Notes under the pieces: model-generated | What the model was told of the DNA's origin: nothing | The model's database searches: none | The model's input: the letters and a program-made list of their open reading frames with translations, nothing else | Assembly (NCBI RefSeq): GCF_000014965.1 | Contig: NC_008554.1 | Coordinates: forward strand, 1,972,001 to 2,036,000 | Source of the DNA: Syntrophobacter fumaroxidans MPOB | GTDB taxonomy: Bacteria; Desulfobacterota; Syntrophobacteria; Syntrophobacterales; Syntrophobacteraceae | Length of the DNA stretch: 64,000 nt | Direction of reading: 5' to 3' | Program-made: the position numbers and the translations under genes | Part shown: piece by piece, positions 38,106 through 47,143 of the stretch | Position numbering within the stretch: position 1 is the first letter of the stretch | Layout of the letters: the number at the start of each line of letters is the position of its first letter

Positions 38106-38810
38106 TCAGTCCGGCAGGCCGAGCGCCCGTTGCGCATCCCGCGTCAGATTGTTCAGCGATGCCTCGAGCTCCAGGCGCAATTCCTCGAGACGCTCCGGGC
38201 TGACATCCCTCTGAACGATCAGCGGCGGGCCGAAAGCCGCCACGATGCGTGCAAAAGGCTTCGGAAGAACCGTGCGGTCCCAGCTCCGGAACCGCCAGCA
38301 GGGTCTGGCCGCGATGCTGACGGGCAGGATCGGCGCTCCGGAGTACCGGGCGAGCAGGAGGATGCCTTTTTGGGCGATCCGTGGCGGTCCCTGCGAGCCG
38401 TCGGCGATGAATCCGCCGCCGTAGGATGACTGCAACGCATCGATAAGACCCTTGAGGGCAGCGCCGCCGCCCTTGCCGGGCGACCCCCGGAAACACCGCA
38501 TTCCGAGACGCTCGGCCACTCGTGCCGCAAGCTCGCCATCCCTGCTTCGACTCGCCATGGTCACCACGTTCAGGTCCCTGTAGTGATAGACCACCGTGGG
38601 AAAGGCGAAGTGCCAGCAGGTGGCGATTCCCGGCCCCGGCAACCCCTTCACGAAATCTTCATGTTCCCGGCCGAGAGTGGTAATATGGCAGGTACGGTAA
38701 AGAAATCGCAGCATGGCGGCTATGAGCGCCGGCAGGAAAGGCAGCTTCCCGACAACGTCGATGCGGGAACGCCCGCCTCCACCGGGCCGGTGTCGTTTAT
38801 CACGGCTCAT
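38106..38810 (-). CDS. Lysophospholipid acyltransferase family protein (DUF374)
   Basis: The 234-residue protein has a membrane-associated N-terminus (FLPALIAAMLRFLYRTCHIT). DUF374 landmarks are present: ATCWHFAFPTVVYHYRD, VTMASRSRDGELAARVAERL, CFRGSPGKGGGAAL, GFIADGSQGPPRIAQKG and GAPILPVSIAA. Members are LPLAT-like acyltransferases, probably acting on lipid A or phospholipids at the inner membrane. ATG 38810 has GAGGG about nine bases upstream; an in-frame start 132 codons earlier would overlap the divergent kinase gene. It lies 160 bp upstream of rnpB on the same strand. Confidence 0.88.
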   Translation of the reverse strand: MSRDKRHRPGGGGRSRIDVVGKLPFLPALIAAMLRFLYRTCHITTLGREHEDFVKGLPGPGIATCWHFAFPTVVYHYRDLNVVTMASRSRDGELAARVAERLGMRCFRGSPGKGGGAALKGLIDALQSSYGGGFIADGSQGPPRIAQKGILLLARYSGAPILPVSIAARPCWRFRSWDRTVLPKPFARIVAAFGPPLIVQRDVSPERLEELRLELEASLNNLTRDAQRALGLPD

Positions 38811-38847
38811 GAGATTCACCCTCGTCGATCCGAAAGGAAACGTTGCA

Positions 38848-39372
38848 ATGCAGAAACGCAACATAGCATTGATCGGCTTCCGCGCAACAGGGAAAAGCAC
38901 CGTCGGGAGGCTCCTGGCCGGGGAGTTGGGCTTCACCTTCATCGACATGGACCGGCACCTGACCGGAACCTTCGGTCGCGACATCCAATGCTGGGTGCGT
39001 ACCCATGGCTGGAAATCATTCCGGGACGAAGAATCCAGGCTTCTCAAGGCGCTTGCCGGCGGCGCCGACCTCGTGGTGGCCACGGGCGGCGGAATTATCC
39101 TGGACCCGGCCAATTGCGAAACCCTCCGGGCGCACTTTGTCGTCGTCTGGCTGACGGCCTCCAGGGAAACCATTCTCGAACGTCTCGCGCGGGACCCCAA
39201 TACCATCCATGACCGTCCCCCCCTGACCGATCTGTCCCCTGCCCTGGAGGTGGAACAACTCCTCGAGGAACGATCTCCTCTCTACGCCCGGACGGCGGAC
39301 CTCACCCTTTCCACCGATCTCCTCGCGCCGCCGGATGTAGTGTCCGCCATCGCGAGATTCGTTTCCACCTGA
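38848..39372 (+). CDS. aroK: Shikimate kinase
   Basis: The 174-residue protein phosphorylates shikimate to shikimate 3-phosphate with ATP in aromatic amino-acid synthesis. The P-loop is GFRATGKST (10-18). The shikimate-binding DMDRHL, WKSFRDEESRLL and VVATGGGIIL follow, and the lid Arg lies in HDRPPLTDL. SD AAAGGAAA precedes ATG 38848. It is divergent from the acyltransferase with 37 bp between start codons. No other aro gene is in the window. aroK versus aroL cannot be told from sequence alone. Confidence 0.9.
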   Translation: MQKRNIALIGFRATGKSTVGRLLAGELGFTFIDMDRHLTGTFGRDIQCWVRTHGWKSFRDEESRLLKALAGGADLVVATGGGIILDPANCETLRAHFVVVWLTASRETILERLARDPNTIHDRPPLTDLSPALEVEQLLEERSPLYARTADLTLSTDLLAPPDVVSAIARFVST

Positions 39373-40129
39373 TTTTCCACAAGAGATGCCCCCGCTCTCC
39401 CCGTTCGCTTCCCCAACCTGTACCGATGCCTCCTCAAGCGCCCGACAGACCCGCCCCCTCTTTGCCATTCCCGCCCACAAGCGGAAGCCGCAAATCCTCA
39501 CTGGATTGCCAAGCCTCCGTGGTCATCCCCTGAAACCGCCATAGCCCATCGACTCGCGACAACAGACACAAGTCATCTGCATCAATCCAGTCAAGATCTG
39601 GCCCCAGATGGACGCCATGCACAGCAACAGAGTCCGGCACTTCATTAATATTCGTTCACAAATCGGAATGAATCTCCAAATTAGCATGAAAAATGAAACC
39701 GTGATGTGGCATGACATTTTCTCGAAATCGCCATGATGCGTGATCCCGCGCTGAAGCCCGGACATCGTCAGATTCATTTCAGCCAGTCTGAATTCCGGAC
39801 AGGCTCTATGGAGCACGTATTTCACATGGATGCCGACACTGTCTATTTTAAGAATCAGGCATTCCATTGTTTTCTCGATTCACTGAAATATCGCTCAATT
39901 TTGAATCCAATGTGAAGTGAGACAACCGTCATCGTAATGTCTGTACAATGCTGGTATTCCTTGACTGTTTTGGCTGATTCGCCGAATTTTTTCGATCGGA
40001 CTTGGAGCCTGTTTTTGAGCGTAAAGATTAAATATTTTTAAGTTTAGAGTATTAAAAGTTTTCCGATTGATAAGCAGATACGTATATCTCTATAATCCAT
40101 AACTCACAAACCGAAGGGATGGAGAAATC
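39373..40129. other. Intergenic region (757 bp), AT-rich on the right
   Basis: The left third resembles its GC-rich surroundings; from about 39640 to 40129 it is clearly AT-rich, which marks regulatory or acquired DNA. A 114-codon minus-strand frame (39523-39867) has no SD and an unnatural Met/Cys-rich composition and is not called. The right end holds the promoter at 40067-40096 and a motif (40027-40044) repeated at 41433-41450. Confidence 0.55.
40067..40096 (+). promoter_or_regulatory. Sigma70 promoter for the PhnD-like gene
   Basis: TTGATA and a perfect TATAAT are separated by 18 bases, with the -10 ending 33 bases before the ATG at 40130. Upstream lies ATTAAATATTTTTAAGTT (40027-40044), a possible operator or UP-like element. 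Confidence 0.65.
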
Positions 40130-41014
40130 ATGTGCAAAAAAATCGCAGTAATAGGCTTGATGATCATCTGTGTCTCACTGGTGGCGCCCCTGTCCTATGC
40201 GCAGGAATTGAAGATAGGGGTTTTGGCCAACCGTGGGGCAGCCAGAGCGCTACGCGAATGGAACGCCACGGCCGAACACCTTACAGCCGCCATCGGCAAG
40301 CCTTTCGTCATTCTCCCCTTGACTTACGAGCAACTTCCCGAATGGACCAAAGACAAGAAAATCGATTTCGTCTGCGGCAACCCGGCGATGTTCGCCGAGA
40401 TGAACAAGCTGTACGGCGTGCAGGCGATCGCGACGATCATCAATCAATACAAGGGCAACCAGATGGACCAGATGGCCGGAACGATTCTGGTCAGGCGGGA
40501 CAGTCCCATCATGAGCGTGCAGGACATGAAGGGCAAGGAATTCGGCACCGCCGCGAAAAATGCCTTCGGCGGCTGGCTGATGACCGAGCGCGTGCTGGTG
40601 GAAGCCGGCATGAACCCGCGCCAGGATGTGGTCCTCCGGGAACTGCACACGCACGACAATGTCATTTATGCCATCATGAACAAAGCCGTTGCCGCCGGGT
40701 CGGTTCGCTCCGGATCGCTTGAAAAGATGCTCGATGAAGGAAAGGTCAAGCCGGAGGATTTCAGGGTCATCAATCAGCGCAATGACGGTTTTCCTTTGCT
40801 GCATTCGACCAGGCTCTACCCCGAGTACCCAATGGGCGCCTGCGCGCATGTTCCGACTGCCCTGAGGGAGCAGGTGACAAAAGCGCTGGTCGCCATCGGG
40901 CCGAACGACCCCGCGGCCAAGAACGCGAAGATCGTGGGCTGGAAGGCCGCACTGGACTATACGCCGGTGGTCGAATGTCTCACCGTCGTTAAGTACGGTG
41001 CTTTTGGCCGGTGA
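40130..41014 (+). CDS. PhnD-like phosphate/phosphonate-type substrate-binding protein
   Basis: The 294-residue protein has a signal peptide (VIGLMIICVSLVAPLSYA) and SD GGAGA before the ATG. Family features are the start LKIGVLANRGAARALREWN, IDFVCGNPAMFAEMNKLYG, AGTILVRRDSPIMSVQDMKG and GKEFGTAAKNAFGGWLMTER. PhnD-type proteins bind oxyanions for ABC uptake, and related domains also serve as the sensor part of histidine kinases. Here it is stand-alone, and the ABC permease and ATPase begin about 1.1 kb downstream. The ligand cannot be read from sequence. Confidence 0.85.
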   Translation: MCKKIAVIGLMIICVSLVAPLSYAQELKIGVLANRGAARALREWNATAEHLTAAIGKPFVILPLTYEQLPEWTKDKKIDFVCGNPAMFAEMNKLYGVQAIATIINQYKGNQMDQMAGTILVRRDSPIMSVQDMKGKEFGTAAKNAFGGWLMTERVLVEAGMNPRQDVVLRELHTHDNVIYAIMNKAVAAGSVRSGSLEKMLDEGKVKPEDFRVINQRNDGFPLLHSTRLYPEYPMGACAHVPTALREQVTKALVAIGPNDPAAKNAKIVGWKAALDYTPVVECLTVVKYGAFGR

Positions 41015-42116
41015 GACCGGGCACGGGCAAACCGGGTCGCCGATTATCGCGGCCGGCCGCCCTGCCGTTTGAACTTGATGCGAGCGATCGGTTCCGCCGC
41101 GACCTCTGCCGAGCTTGAGGGAGCGCACGGCGAGAGGGCCGCTATCGGGGGCCGAATCGCTCGACCCGGGTTGGATTCTTCGGACGATGCTCGATTTCGT
41201 CGGGGGGATGAACCTGTCCTGCCTCGTCGTGCGGATCTTCATTCTCTTACTGATGCTCATGGCCAACTCGACGCAGTATTCCGTCTCGGGATGGAGACGA
41301 GGAACCGCGGGTGTGCCCCCTCCCGGTGCGCGGCACTGGAACCCTTGAGGACGACTGTCGATGGGCGTTTGCACGCTCTTTCACCATGGACGCGTGAACG
41401 GGGAGAATGCCAAGGGATTTTCAAGAGTCAATATTAAATTTCTTTAAGTTCGGCCGATCTGCGGCCGATAAACGCTGTAGAGCCGTCGGTCCCTGCGGCT
41501 CTGTCAGTGCCGGGAAGGTTATCGGTGACGAACGACGAAGTTGAACTGCCGGCACCGACGATCGTTTGTGTTTGACTGCTTCAGTAAAGAGACGAAGCAG
41601 GTCGGGCCCTGATGGTCACGGCGCCAACGGATGCTGCGGCTCGGAACGGCTGGACGGCCGTCCGGAAGGAAGCCATGCATTGCGCTCCGGTGGTCGCGTG
41701 CCTGGACGCAGTGAGAGACGGGGCCTTTGCCGACGGGGCCGGTACGGCCTTGAGGCACATAAGGGATTGCGGGTCCGGGGTGGGGCGATATGCCGACCGC
41801 TGCAATTCCATTGCGGGGAAACACGAAAACGTCAGTGCATGTCTTCGACCGAGATCGGATCAAGCTTCTAATGTCCATGCAGTCTGGATCGGATACGGGA
41901 ACGGGAACAAGCCAATGACCGCGCCCGGGAACGATTCGTATTCTTTGACCGCGATTGCGGACCCACGGCGAGACCGGGAAACCCCGGACGAGCTTGTACG
42001 GAGGAGCGCAGTCGCAGGAGGGAAATCCTCGCCGCGCGCTCGGACCGGCTCGGCGGCGGTGCTGCTGTTTCTCGCAGCCACCGCGGGAAAGTGACGGGAA
42101 CCGGGGGAGGGTTCCG
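41015..42116. other. Long gap (1.1 kb) before the permease, with a likely permease 5' remnant
   Basis: No intact gene is recognised. Frames of up to 241 codons are present but lack family features. The right end (about 41915-42094) encodes, in a different frame from the permease, a polar N-terminus followed by TGSAAVLLFLAATAGK and a stop. That is what the missing first membrane helix of the permease would look like. A sigma28-like site lies at 41444-41471. Confidence 0.5.
41444..41471 (+). promoter_or_regulatory. Sigma28 (FliA)-like promoter candidate
   Basis: TTAAGTTC, 12 bases, GCCGATAA: the -10 matches the FliA consensus exactly and the -35 differs at two positions, with a spacer one longer than usual. 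It points toward the ABC cassette and chemosensory operon. Confidence 0.35.
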
Positions 42117-42812
42117 ATGGTGGGATCGTTATGGAGCGGAACGGAACATTTGCCGGGAATCCAGCAGATTCTCGCGGCGTTCTGGGAGCTGGCGAACAAC
42201 GGTGTCCTGTTGCGATACACCGTGGCCAGCCTGTTCCGCGTCACTGTCGGGTTTTACCTGGCCGTGCTTCTGGCGGTACCGCTGGGGCTTCTGCTGGGGC
42301 GGCAGGCGTTGATCCACCAATGCACAAACCCGGTCATCCAGTTCTTGCGGCCCATTTCTCCCCTGGCGTGGATCCCCTTTGCCATGCTCTGGTTCGGAAT
42401 CGGGGACAAACCCGCGCTCTTCATCATCTTCATCGCCAGCTTCTTCCCCATGCTCATTTCCACGGTCAAAGCCGCCGCATCGATTCATCCCATGTACTTC
42501 CAGGTTGCGGCGAACCTTCAGTTCAGTGTTTGGGAATCGGTCTATTACGTGATCCTGCCGGCGTGTCTGCCGGGCATCGTGCTGGCTTTGAGAGTGACCC
42601 TTGGCGTTTCCTGGATGGTGGTGGTGGCGGCGGAGATGATCGCGGTGAAGAGCGGCCTCGGCTATCTCATCATCGATGCCCGCAACGCCCTTCGCCTGGA
42701 CTACGTGGTTGTGGCCATGATCACCATTGGAGTGATCGGTTTGCTGCTCGACTACTTCATGACGAAGCTGGAGGGCATGGAAGCCGTGAGGTGGAGACTT
42801 GAGCAAAAGTAA
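42117..42812 (+). CDS. ABC transporter permease (SsuC/TauC type), N-terminally short
   Basis: The protein is 231 residues, about 20-40 shorter than typical family members. ATG 42117 has a strong SD (GGGGGAGG, six-seven bases). The sequence enters the family at HLPGIQQILAAFWELA and continues with SLFRVTVGFYLAVLLAVPLG, SPLAWIPFAMLWFGIG, FFPMLISTVKAAA and the coupling-helix region VYYVILPACLPGIVLALR. The usual first transmembrane helix is absent from this frame. A matching hydrophobic segment lies just upstream in another frame, so the gene may be frameshifted. It overlaps the ATPase by 14 bp. Confidence 0.8.
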   Translation: MVGSLWSGTEHLPGIQQILAAFWELANNGVLLRYTVASLFRVTVGFYLAVLLAVPLGLLLGRQALIHQCTNPVIQFLRPISPLAWIPFAMLWFGIGDKPALFIIFIASFFPMLISTVKAAASIHPMYFQVAANLQFSVWESVYYVILPACLPGIVLALRVTLGVSWMVVVAAEMIAVKSGLGYLIIDARNALRLDYVVVAMITIGVIGLLLDYFMTKLEGMEAVRWRLEQK

Positions 42813-43611
42813 GATCAAAATCGATCGCGTGACGGTTGAGTACGGGAACAACGTGAAGCGATCCTGGTTCGGGCTTCGCAAGACACAACCGTCTCCTTGC
42901 GAAGTCGGCGGGCGAGTTGTCCTGAAAGACATCAGCCTCGAGATCCAACACGGTGAGTTCGTCAGCATTCTCGGTCACTCGGGGTGCGGCAAGTCCACGC
43001 TGCTCAAGATCATCGCAGGCTTTTCCACGCCTTCCACGGGCAAGGTGTGGATCGACGGAGAGGAAGTCGTCGGACCCCGCCCGGACCATGTTTTCGTCTT
43101 CCAGGAAGGCGCGCTGTTTCCATGGCTCACCATCGGGGAAAATGTCGCCATGGCCCTGCGTTCGGTGAAAGACGCCAGGGAACGCCAAAGCAAGGCTCAG
43201 GAGTACCTGGCGCTGGTGGCCCTGGAAGGGGTCGAGAACTACTACCCTTACATGCTGTCCGGAGGAATGAAGCAACGGGCCGAGATCGCCCGGGCGCTCG
43301 CCGCCCAGCCCGATATCCTTCTGATGGACGAACCGTTCTCGGGACTCGATCATCTCACCCGCCTGCACCTGCGGGAAGAGATGCTCTACCTGCACATCAT
43401 GTTGAAGGACACGACCATTCTGTTCGTGACGCATGACATCGACGAGGCGTTGCAGCTGAGCAACCGGTTGATCATTTTGAGCGAGCCGCCGGCGCAGGTG
43501 AAATGCGTCCGGTCGATCAAGGTGCCTCATCCGCGCAATCTGGCCTCCGAGGATCTGAGCGATCTCAGGGCCAACATCTATCATCATCTCGGGGTTCATA
43601 CAGCCATATGA
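42799..43611 (+). CDS. ABC transporter ATP-binding protein (SsuB/TauB/NrtD type)
   Basis: The 270-residue protein begins at TTG 42799 with GGTGGAG a few bases upstream, inside the end of the permease gene. All ATPase motifs are intact: Walker A GHSGCGKST, Q-loop FQEGALFPW, signature LSGGMKQRAEIARAL, Walker B ILLMDEPFSGLD and the switch His in FVTHDIDEAL. The sequence groups with nitrate/sulfonate/taurine importers. An insertion of about 20 residues (RSWFGLRKTQPSPCEVGGR) precedes the first conserved strand. It overlaps the next gene by four bases. Confidence 0.92.
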   Translation: MSKSKIKIDRVTVEYGNNVKRSWFGLRKTQPSPCEVGGRVVLKDISLEIQHGEFVSILGHSGCGKSTLLKIIAGFSTPSTGKVWIDGEEVVGPRPDHVFVFQEGALFPWLTIGENVAMALRSVKDARERQSKAQEYLALVALEGVENYYPYMLSGGMKQRAEIARALAAQPDILLMDEPFSGLDHLTRLHLREEMLYLHIMLKDTTILFVTHDIDEALQLSNRLIILSEPPAQVKCVRSIKVPHPRNLASEDLSDLRANIYHHLGVHTAI

Positions 43612-44639
43612 TGCCGAATTCCCTGCAACAATTACCGGCTGCGCTGCGCATTGCCGTCATTGCCATTGGCTGGGTGATCCTCGTCGGCGGTATGCACTTC
43701 TTTTTGAATGGAGAACGGCCCCCGGCAAACCACGTCCTCATGGGCTACATGCCGGTGATCACCAACCTGGCCGCCCCCGTGGTGGACTATGCGACCAGAG
43801 AGGCGAGTGTGCGCTTCGAGGCGCTGAAATTCGGCTCGTTTGCGGAAATGTCCGAGGCGTTCCGATCCGGGCATATCCAGGCGGCTTTCATCATCGCACC
43901 GCTGGCGGTGGCTCTGCATCAGCAGGGGGTGCCCCTGAAGGTCGTTTATATCGGCAACCGGCATGAAAGCACCCTGGTGCAGAGGAAAGACCTCCAATGC
44001 CGTTCGCTCTCTGAAATGCGAGGAAAAACCGTGGCAGTCCCGATCCGGTACTCGGGCCATTTGCTCGCCGTCAAACGTTATTTGCGCGAGCAGGGTATGG
44101 AGCCCGAGAGCATCCGCCTCGTGGAAATCCCTCCGCCCGATATGCCCGCCGCATTGTCGACCGGCGGCATCGACGGGTACTTCGTCGGGGAACCTTTCGC
44201 GAGCAAGGCGCTGGTGAGCGGGATAGCCACCCGGCTGGTGGACGTGGAGGCAATCTGGCCGAAGTTCATTTGTAACCTCATGATCGTCCGGGATGACCTC
44301 GTCCGCGATCATCCCGATTGGGTACAGACCCTGGTTACGGCCTCGGTGCGGTCCGGATTCTGGGCAAGGGACCATATCGAGGACGCCGTTGCCCTGGCGG
44401 CCCGTTATTGGGGACAGGACCCGAAGGTTGTCTCGTACGCGTTTGAGCACCCTCCCGGCCGGATCCGCTTCGACCTGTATACTCCGGCGGTGGAGGAAAT
44501 GGAGCAGGTGGCCGAGGAGATGCGGTCCGCCGGCCTGCTCGACGGGCGGCCCGATCTCTCGGCAATGGTGGAGAACCGGTTTGCCCGAGCGGTCAAGGTC
44601 GAAAAGGTTTCATCGGTGGACAAGGTTCTCGTGCAGTGA
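43608..44639 (+). CDS. NrtA/SsuA-type substrate-binding protein, membrane-anchored
   Basis: The 343-residue protein starts at 43608, overlapping the ATPase stop. The N-terminus is one hydrophobic helix (IAVIAIGWVILVGGMHFFLN) without a lipobox, so it is a signal anchor or uncleaved signal. The binding domain has LMGYMPVITNLAAPVVDYA, AAFIIAPLAVALHQQGVPL, RGKTVAVPIRYSGHLLAVK and GIDGYFVGEPFASKAL, as in NMT1/SsuA-like proteins. It is the second binding protein of this cassette and unrelated in fold subfamily to the PhnD-like one. Confidence 0.86.
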   Translation: MMPNSLQQLPAALRIAVIAIGWVILVGGMHFFLNGERPPANHVLMGYMPVITNLAAPVVDYATREASVRFEALKFGSFAEMSEAFRSGHIQAAFIIAPLAVALHQQGVPLKVVYIGNRHESTLVQRKDLQCRSLSEMRGKTVAVPIRYSGHLLAVKRYLREQGMEPESIRLVEIPPPDMPAALSTGGIDGYFVGEPFASKALVSGIATRLVDVEAIWPKFICNLMIVRDDLVRDHPDWVQTLVTASVRSGFWARDHIEDAVALAARYWGQDPKVVSYAFEHPPGRIRFDLYTPAVEEMEQVAEEMRSAGLLDGRPDLSAMVENRFARAVKVEKVSSVDKVLVQ

Positions 44640-44748
44640 GTGCGGTCCGGGCAAACAATACCCGGAGCCCATGGCCCGCGGTCTCAACCGCCGGCGTTTC
44701 CTCGGGTCGCTACCGAGCAAGGTTAACTCTCAACAGGCTTGAAAAAAA

Positions 44749-46758
44749 ATGAACGTCCTGCTGCTGGATCCGCAACAAAAATACGCTGAACGACTCCGCG
44801 ACCTGTCTTCGGTCGTCGAGGGCGCCAACGTGATCAGCGCTGACGAAATCCGCATCTGTCCTTCGGATTCCGCAAACATCGACATCATCGTGGCCGGCTA
44901 CGACCGGGCCAACCCGAGAACGCTCGACGCGCTGCTCGAGTGGCGGTCGCATCCTCACACGTACCTCGTTCCCTGTTGGATACTTGCCGACGCACGGTCC
45001 TTCGAGGCGGTCTGTCAGTGGCCCCGCCTGTCCGTGGACCGTTTCGATGAGCAACTCGATATACCGGCCTTCTGCAGTTGGCTGGAAACCGTGGCCGAAT
45101 GGCAGCAAAACCGCATGCAACTCCCGGGGACCAATCGCTTCATTTCGCACAGTCCCCTGGAGCTCACCACCTCCCTGGCCCTGCGAAAAGCCAGCGGGAA
45201 ACTGTCCCTGTTCGACGAGGAAGGCGGCGAGGGCGCTTTCCTGTTGCGCGACGGCTACTTGACCGGATCGACGCTCAAACACCTCTCGGGAACGGAAGCC
45301 TTCCTCGAGTTCCTCACCTGGTCGAAAGGGAGCTACCTGTGGGAACCGCTGGACACGATCGAGTTCACCGACCAGAGCAGTCCGATCGAGTTCATGTTTC
45401 ACGAAGCCCTGAAGCTGTTCCGCGAAGCCAACCTTCTCTATCATTTCGTTCCGGACTTGAACCGTTCTCTTACAAAGACGGAATCGGAATCGGCGCTTGA
45501 CGACGGGGCCGTGTACTATTTCGCCGAACTGAAGGTGCTTTACAACCTCATAGACGGCAAGGCCACCGTTCGGCAGGTTGTCGAAGCCTCCCCGCTGTCC
45601 CAGCTTCGCACCCTGTGCTGTCTGTCGAAGTGGTTCTCGCTGGGCGACGTGGCAGTGGTACCCGAAGAAAGCCCGATCCCCAGGAGGGGCCTGCTCATCG
45701 TCGATGACTCCCACCTCATGTGCAAAGCGCTACGGGATGTTTTCGCCAAGGATCCCCGCTTCGAGGTGCTCGGATTCGCCCATGACGGACTCCAGGCATT
45801 GGAGCTCATCGAGCAGCTCAAGCCCGACGTCTTGACGTTGGACATGCAGATGCCCCGCATGGATGGGCTGACCGCGCTCAAACACATCATGATCCGCAAT
45901 CCCAGGCCGGTGGTCGTGGTCAGTGCCTTCACAAAGGAAACGTCCCTGCTGACTTACCAGTCCTTCAAGTACGGCGCCGTGGACGTCTTGACCAAGCCGT
46001 CGGGAGGCAATCCCGGTTCCAGGGAACATGAAAGCCGCCTCATCCGCGACCGGGTCGCGCAGGCTTCCTGCGTGCGCATCGAGGCGGCTCAGTACATTCG
46101 CAGCGGCGGACGGAGCAAGCCCGCTGAGAAAGACGGCGCATTTTCTCCGGAGGCGCGCGACCGGGCAGAGCACGCGTCGAATGGGCTCGCGGTCATCCTG
46201 TGCGGCTCGGGAGGTTTTCCGTCTCTGCTGAAGATGCTTTTTTCCATCGAGAATACCGATCGCCTTCCCACGCTGCTGGGTGGTATCGCGTTGTCCAAAA
46301 AGGCTGTGGAATCCATGGTGCCCAACATGGAGAAGGACTCCTCCATGAGGATGACGGAACTGACGCCGCCGGGCGGAATCCTGCTGCCGAACAGTTCCTA
46401 CCTCTTCTCATGCGAAGACTCCTTTCACCTCGTCAGGGAGAACGACCAAACCATGGCCCGATGCGACCAGGACAGCGCGGCCGAGCATCGGCCCTTCGAT
46501 CGCCTGCTCTTCAGCCTCGGAGACGGTTTCGGGGAGCATGCCATGGCGGTTCTGCTCTCCGGTACGGGCCACGATGGAATTGAAGGCATGGAACATGTGC
46601 GAAGAGCGGGAGGAAAGACGTACGTGCTGTCACCCGAGGCATGTCTCGAACCCGACCTGCCCCGCAGGATTTTGCAGTACGGCTTTGCGCAGGAAGTGAA
46701 ATCGGCATCGGAGCTGGCATCACTCCTGCAAAACGTAGGAAGCGAAAACGGCAAATGA
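44749..46758 (+). CDS. PATAN-receiver-CheB-like regulator with altered catalytic site
   Basis: The protein is 669 residues. Residues 1-115 resemble a degenerate receiver (MNVLLLDPQQKYAERL). A PATAN/DUF4388-like domain follows at ~130-210 (GKLSLFDEEGGEGAFLLRDG). A good receiver lies at ~313-425 (RGLLIVDDSHLMCKALRDVF, phospho-acceptor Asp in LTLDMQMPRMDG, Lys in VLTKPSGG). The end (~480-655) looks like CheB methylesterase: it keeps LLSGTGHDGIEGM with its Asp, but the nucleophile loop reads ILCGSGGFP instead of GASTGGP. It is the first gene of the chemosensory operon. Enzyme activity is doubtful. Confidence 0.8.
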   Translation: MNVLLLDPQQKYAERLRDLSSVVEGANVISADEIRICPSDSANIDIIVAGYDRANPRTLDALLEWRSHPHTYLVPCWILADARSFEAVCQWPRLSVDRFDEQLDIPAFCSWLETVAEWQQNRMQLPGTNRFISHSPLELTTSLALRKASGKLSLFDEEGGEGAFLLRDGYLTGSTLKHLSGTEAFLEFLTWSKGSYLWEPLDTIEFTDQSSPIEFMFHEALKLFREANLLYHFVPDLNRSLTKTESESALDDGAVYYFAELKVLYNLIDGKATVRQVVEASPLSQLRTLCCLSKWFSLGDVAVVPEESPIPRRGLLIVDDSHLMCKALRDVFAKDPRFEVLGFAHDGLQALELIEQLKPDVLTLDMQMPRMDGLTALKHIMIRNPRPVVVVSAFTKETSLLTYQSFKYGAVDVLTKPSGGNPGSREHESRLIRDRVAQASCVRIEAAQYIRSGGRSKPAEKDGAFSPEARDRAEHASNGLAVILCGSGGFPSLLKMLFSIENTDRLPTLLGGIALSKKAVESMVPNMEKDSSMRMTELTPPGGILLPNSSYLFSCEDSFHLVRENDQTMARCDQDSAAEHRPFDRLLFSLGDGFGEHAMAVLLSGTGHDGIEGMEHVRRAGGKTYVLSPEACLEPDLPRRILQYGFAQEVKSASELASLLQNVGSENGK

Positions 46759-47143
46759 TGATCCGGTGTTGGTGTCTCGCAGGAAAAAGTTCCGAAACCC
46801 CGCGATGGCGTTGGAGCAGAGTTGAACCTGTACACGAGGAACAAGTGAAGATTGCGAATGGAAGCGGATACGGTTTGAATGCCCCGCGCACGTGGAAGAT
46901 TTCCCCGGCCGCGGTCGGCGTTCGCTCATCAGCGGTGAACTTTTCAGTTTCGGGCCTGCATTGTCGGTCACGCCGATGTTCCATGAACACCCCCTCCCCC
47001 TTGATGCAAGAAAAGGGGTTGGGAAAAGAGGTTTTGTCGAGCACCCTGCCCTGTTTCTTGCACCAGGGGGGGAAGGAGTTGGACTCCTCGGCTGACAACG
47101 ATCCGGTGTCGGCACCGAAATGCTTGAGACAGGGAGGAAAAAG
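46759..47143. other. Gap within the chemosensory operon (385 bp) with an inverted repeat
   Basis: No gene is seen. The sequence holds the inverted repeat at 46990-47076 and an excellent SD (AGGGAGGAAA) for cheW at its right end. Confidence 0.5.
46990..47076. repeat. Imperfect ~87-bp inverted repeat
   Basis: The left arm CCCTCCCCCTTGATGCAAGA and following AAAGGG mirror the right arm, CCCTGTTTCTTGCACC followed by AGGGGGGGAAGG, with inner pairing possible. It lies between two co-directional genes, so it would form a large hairpin in their mRNA. Confidence 0.5.

Noticed and set aside
39523-39867. A 114-codon minus-strand frame before the PhnD-like gene
   Set aside because: Very Met/Cys-rich with no SD, in AT-rich regulatory DNA.
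41519-42244. A 241-codon minus-strand frame in the gap before the permease
   Set aside because: No family signature, no SD, and it runs into the permease gene. Its Arg/Pro/Ser-rich composition looks non-coding.
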